This document shows, piece by piece, positions 11,638 to 12,933 of a stretch of 12,933 nt of DNA; within the stretch, counting starts at the first letter, position 1, and every line of letters starts with the position of its first letter. The position numbers and the translations under genes are program-made. The notes beneath the pieces are model-generated. The model was not told the DNA's origin, did not search any database, and saw only the letters and a program-made list of their open reading frames with translations. The stretch is from Ignavibacteriota bacterium (GTDB lineage Bacteria > Bacteroidota > Ignavibacteria > Tepidaquicellales > Tepidaquicellaceae). Where the stretch lies: NCBI GenBank assembly GCA_003135995.1, contig PNBM01000059.1:6204-19136 (forward strand), read 5' to 3'.

Positions 11638-12657
11638 TTATTTCAACAAAACTAATTTTTTTGTTTCTTTAAAATCTCCTGTGGATAATGTGTAAAAATA
11701 TATTCCCGATGTCAGCCTGCTGCCGTCAAATGTTACTTCATACGTCCCGGGAGATTTTTTTTCGTTGACCAGTGTTTCAATTTCTTTACCAAGAATATCA
11801 TAAACCTTCAACGTCACAAATCTTGAATCTTTAATCTGGAATCTTATAATCGTTGTCGGATTAAACGGATTCGGATAATTCTGATATAATTTAAATTTAT
11901 CCGGAACAGAACTGCTGATTGGTTTTATTCCCACCGTGTTCGTATCTCCATATTTCACCCCGTTTACAAACGCACCGATTAAAGTATAAGTCGTCGTCGA
12001 GGTCATATCCGGACCTAAATCATAATAAAAGTATATATATTGCGTAACGCCAATATCTTTTACAAAAAAGGTTTCGAAACTACAGCCATTCGTACCACCC
12101 CAGTTAATATGAAATCTTTTCACTCTTGATTGTAAACCAAAAACAGTTGTATCTTTTATGGCAATGCAATGCTTTTGAATGTTATATTGTCCGCATTGTC
12201 CTCCGCATGTTTCATTTAAAACCGCAGTTAGTTTATATAATCGATTTTCGTAGTTACAGGCGGAATCATAGGAATTGTATCCCATACAATAACCGCTGTC
12301 TGCATCATAACGTAAATAGTGGAGTGTATTATCTCCCAAAAATGTGTTCATATGATAAAAAAGATTTCCGTTTAACCTTACAGTATCGGTTATCCTTGTA
12401 ACGTAGTAACCCGAATCATAAGTGTATGCATTTGGATAATACCATATTACTTTATTATATTTATAATAAAATTTATTTCCGATTTTCAACGGAAAATATC
12501 TTGCGGAATCCCCATATGAATTTGGGGACGGGTAAGCGTGCTCTTTAATATTTGTATCGAATCCATTATCCCCGGAATGCGCAAACCAATGTGCGGATGA
12601 AGTATAAGCAATTAATAATGAACCCAATAAAATAAAAACAAAAATTATTTTTTTCAT
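11638..12657 (-). CDS. Secreted Cys-containing protein with T9SS sorting domain (339 aa)
   Basis: Unnamed secreted family. Residues 1-22 are a signal peptide (MKKIIFVFILLGSLLIAY, cleavage near SSA). The mature domain of about 225 residues opens with a FPLKIGNKFYYKY block. It has six cysteines (YCMGY, ACNYE, TCGGQC, HC, GCSF), an even number suited to disulfides after export. It closes with TLIGAFVNGVKYGDT, a pattern I associate with recurrent Ignavibacteria secreted proteins, though this is from memory. Residues 251-339 are a full sorting domain with NYPNPFNP, LKVYDILGKE, PGTYEV, SGIYFYTL and KKLVLLK. The domain carries the AAGATTC heptamer block. It starts only 12 bases after the preceding gene's stop, so the two are probably co-transcribed. 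No enzyme motif is seen. Confidence 0.85.
   Translation of the reverse strand: MKKIIFVFILLGSLLIAYTSSAHWFAHSGDNGFDTNIKEHAYPSPNSYGDSARYFPLKIGNKFYYKYNKVIWYYPNAYTYDSGYYVTRITDTVRLNGNLFYHMNTFLGDNTLHYLRYDADSGYCMGYNSYDSACNYENRLYKLTAVLNETCGGQCGQYNIQKHCIAIKDTTVFGLQSRVKRFHINWGGTNGCSFETFFVKDIGVTQYIYFYYDLGPDMTSTTTYTLIGAFVNGVKYGDTNTVGIKPISSSVPDKFKLYQNYPNPFNPTTIIRFQIKDSRFVTLKVYDILGKEIETLVNEKKSPGTYEVTFDGSRLTSGIYFYTLSTGDFKETKKLVLLK
11818..11845 (-). repeat. In-frame heptanucleotide repeat in sorting domain (AAGATTC type), second copy
   Basis: Sense heptamers AAGATTC, CAGATTA, AAGATTC, AAGATTT encode RFQIKDSRF at the same place in the sorting domain as the block at 7926-7953. Confidence 0.75.
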
Positions 12658-12669
12658 ATAATTGTAATT

Positions 12670-12933
12670 TTATTTTATTAATAATGCTTTCATTGTTTCT
12701 TTAAATTCTCCTGCTGTTATCGTATAAAAATAAACTCCCGATGCCAGCCTGCTTCCGTCAAATTTAACTTCGTATGTCCCGGTTTTCAAATTTTCATTTA
12801 CTAACATTTCTATTTCTTTCCCGAGTATATCGAATATTTTTAAGGTTACAACACCATTTTCTATTTTCCATTTTCCATTTTCTGAGTTTGGTATTTCAAA
12901 CTTGATTGTAGTGGACGGATTAAACGGATTCGG
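12670..12933 (-). CDS. Partial T9SS-sorted protein: sorting domain only, continues beyond the window
   Basis: The frame is open from the window edge to the TAA at 12670-12672, 87 codons. It begins inside the PNPFNP motif, then TTIKFEIP, a loop NSENGKWKIENG, VVTLKIFDILGKE, GTYEVKFDGSRLASG, VYFYTITAGEFKE, and ends ALLIK. All landmarks of the sorting domain are present, so this is the 3' end of a fifth secreted-protein gene whose N-terminal domain lies outside. The loop is about nine residues longer than in its paralogues because of a heptamer repeat. It ends 12 bases before the start of the 339-residue gene and is probably in one transcript with it. Confidence 0.85.
   Translation of the reverse strand, partial: PNPFNPSTTIKFEIPNSENGKWKIENGVVTLKIFDILGKEIEMLVNENLKTGTYEVKFDGSRLASGVYFYTITAGEFKETMKALLIK
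12854..12881 (-). repeat. In-frame heptanucleotide repeat in sorting domain (AAAATGG type)
   Basis: Plus-strand heptamers CCATTTT, CTATTTT, CCATTTT, CCATTTT. They encode ENGKWKIENG in the loop between the NPFNP strand and the KIFD strand. Four units, as in the other coding copies. Confidence 0.8.

Overview
The window looks like AT-rich chromosomal DNA from a Bacteroidota/Chlorobi-group bacterium, most likely of the Ignavibacteria type. The main reason is the set of secreted proteins ending in the same type IX secretion (T9SS)-like C-terminal domain. That domain runs NYPNPFNP, then KVYDILGKE, PGTYEV, SGIYFYTL and a terminal KKLVLLK. Start codons are preceded by A/T-rich sequence without a clear Shine-Dalgarno, which also fits that group. 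I see no rRNA, tRNA, CRISPR, transposase, integrase or origin.

Left part (about 1-4950) holds small accessory and housekeeping-type genes. These are a YciI-like protein (+), a MATE transporter (-), a SAM-dependent methyltransferase (-), a GNAT acetyltransferase (-), an alpha/beta hydrolase (+) and an unrecognised small secreted protein (-). YciI and MATE converge on a dense array of short palindromes. GNAT and the hydrolase diverge from a 46-base gap.

Right part (about 5280-12933) is a minus-strand run of five genes for secreted, T9SS-tailed proteins, transcribed from right to left. They are a partial tail at the window edge, a Cys-containing family protein, a 423-residue Asp-box (YCF48/BNR-like) protein, a broken Asp-box gene of about 712 codons, and a 745-residue Asp-box protein. 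The Asp-box proteins are probably surface or extracellular beta-propellers. No catalytic domain is visible in them.

The most striking content is the small-repeat landscape. (1) AACATTTATGTT palindromes start at the first base after the TAA of three genes and always read the same way relative to the gene they follow. (2) Tandem heptanucleotide repeats sit inside coding sequence at only two kinds of place in the secreted proteins: the signal peptide, and one loop of the C-terminal sorting domain. Because 7 is not a multiple of 3, copy-number change there would switch the frame. (3) Other palindromic elements are nested inside each other, inserted in frame in a sorting domain, or placed between a complete sorting domain and an orphan second copy of its last codons. 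Together these suggest a mosaic, recombining, possibly phase-variable surface-protein locus. That interpretation is inference; the repeats themselves are visible.
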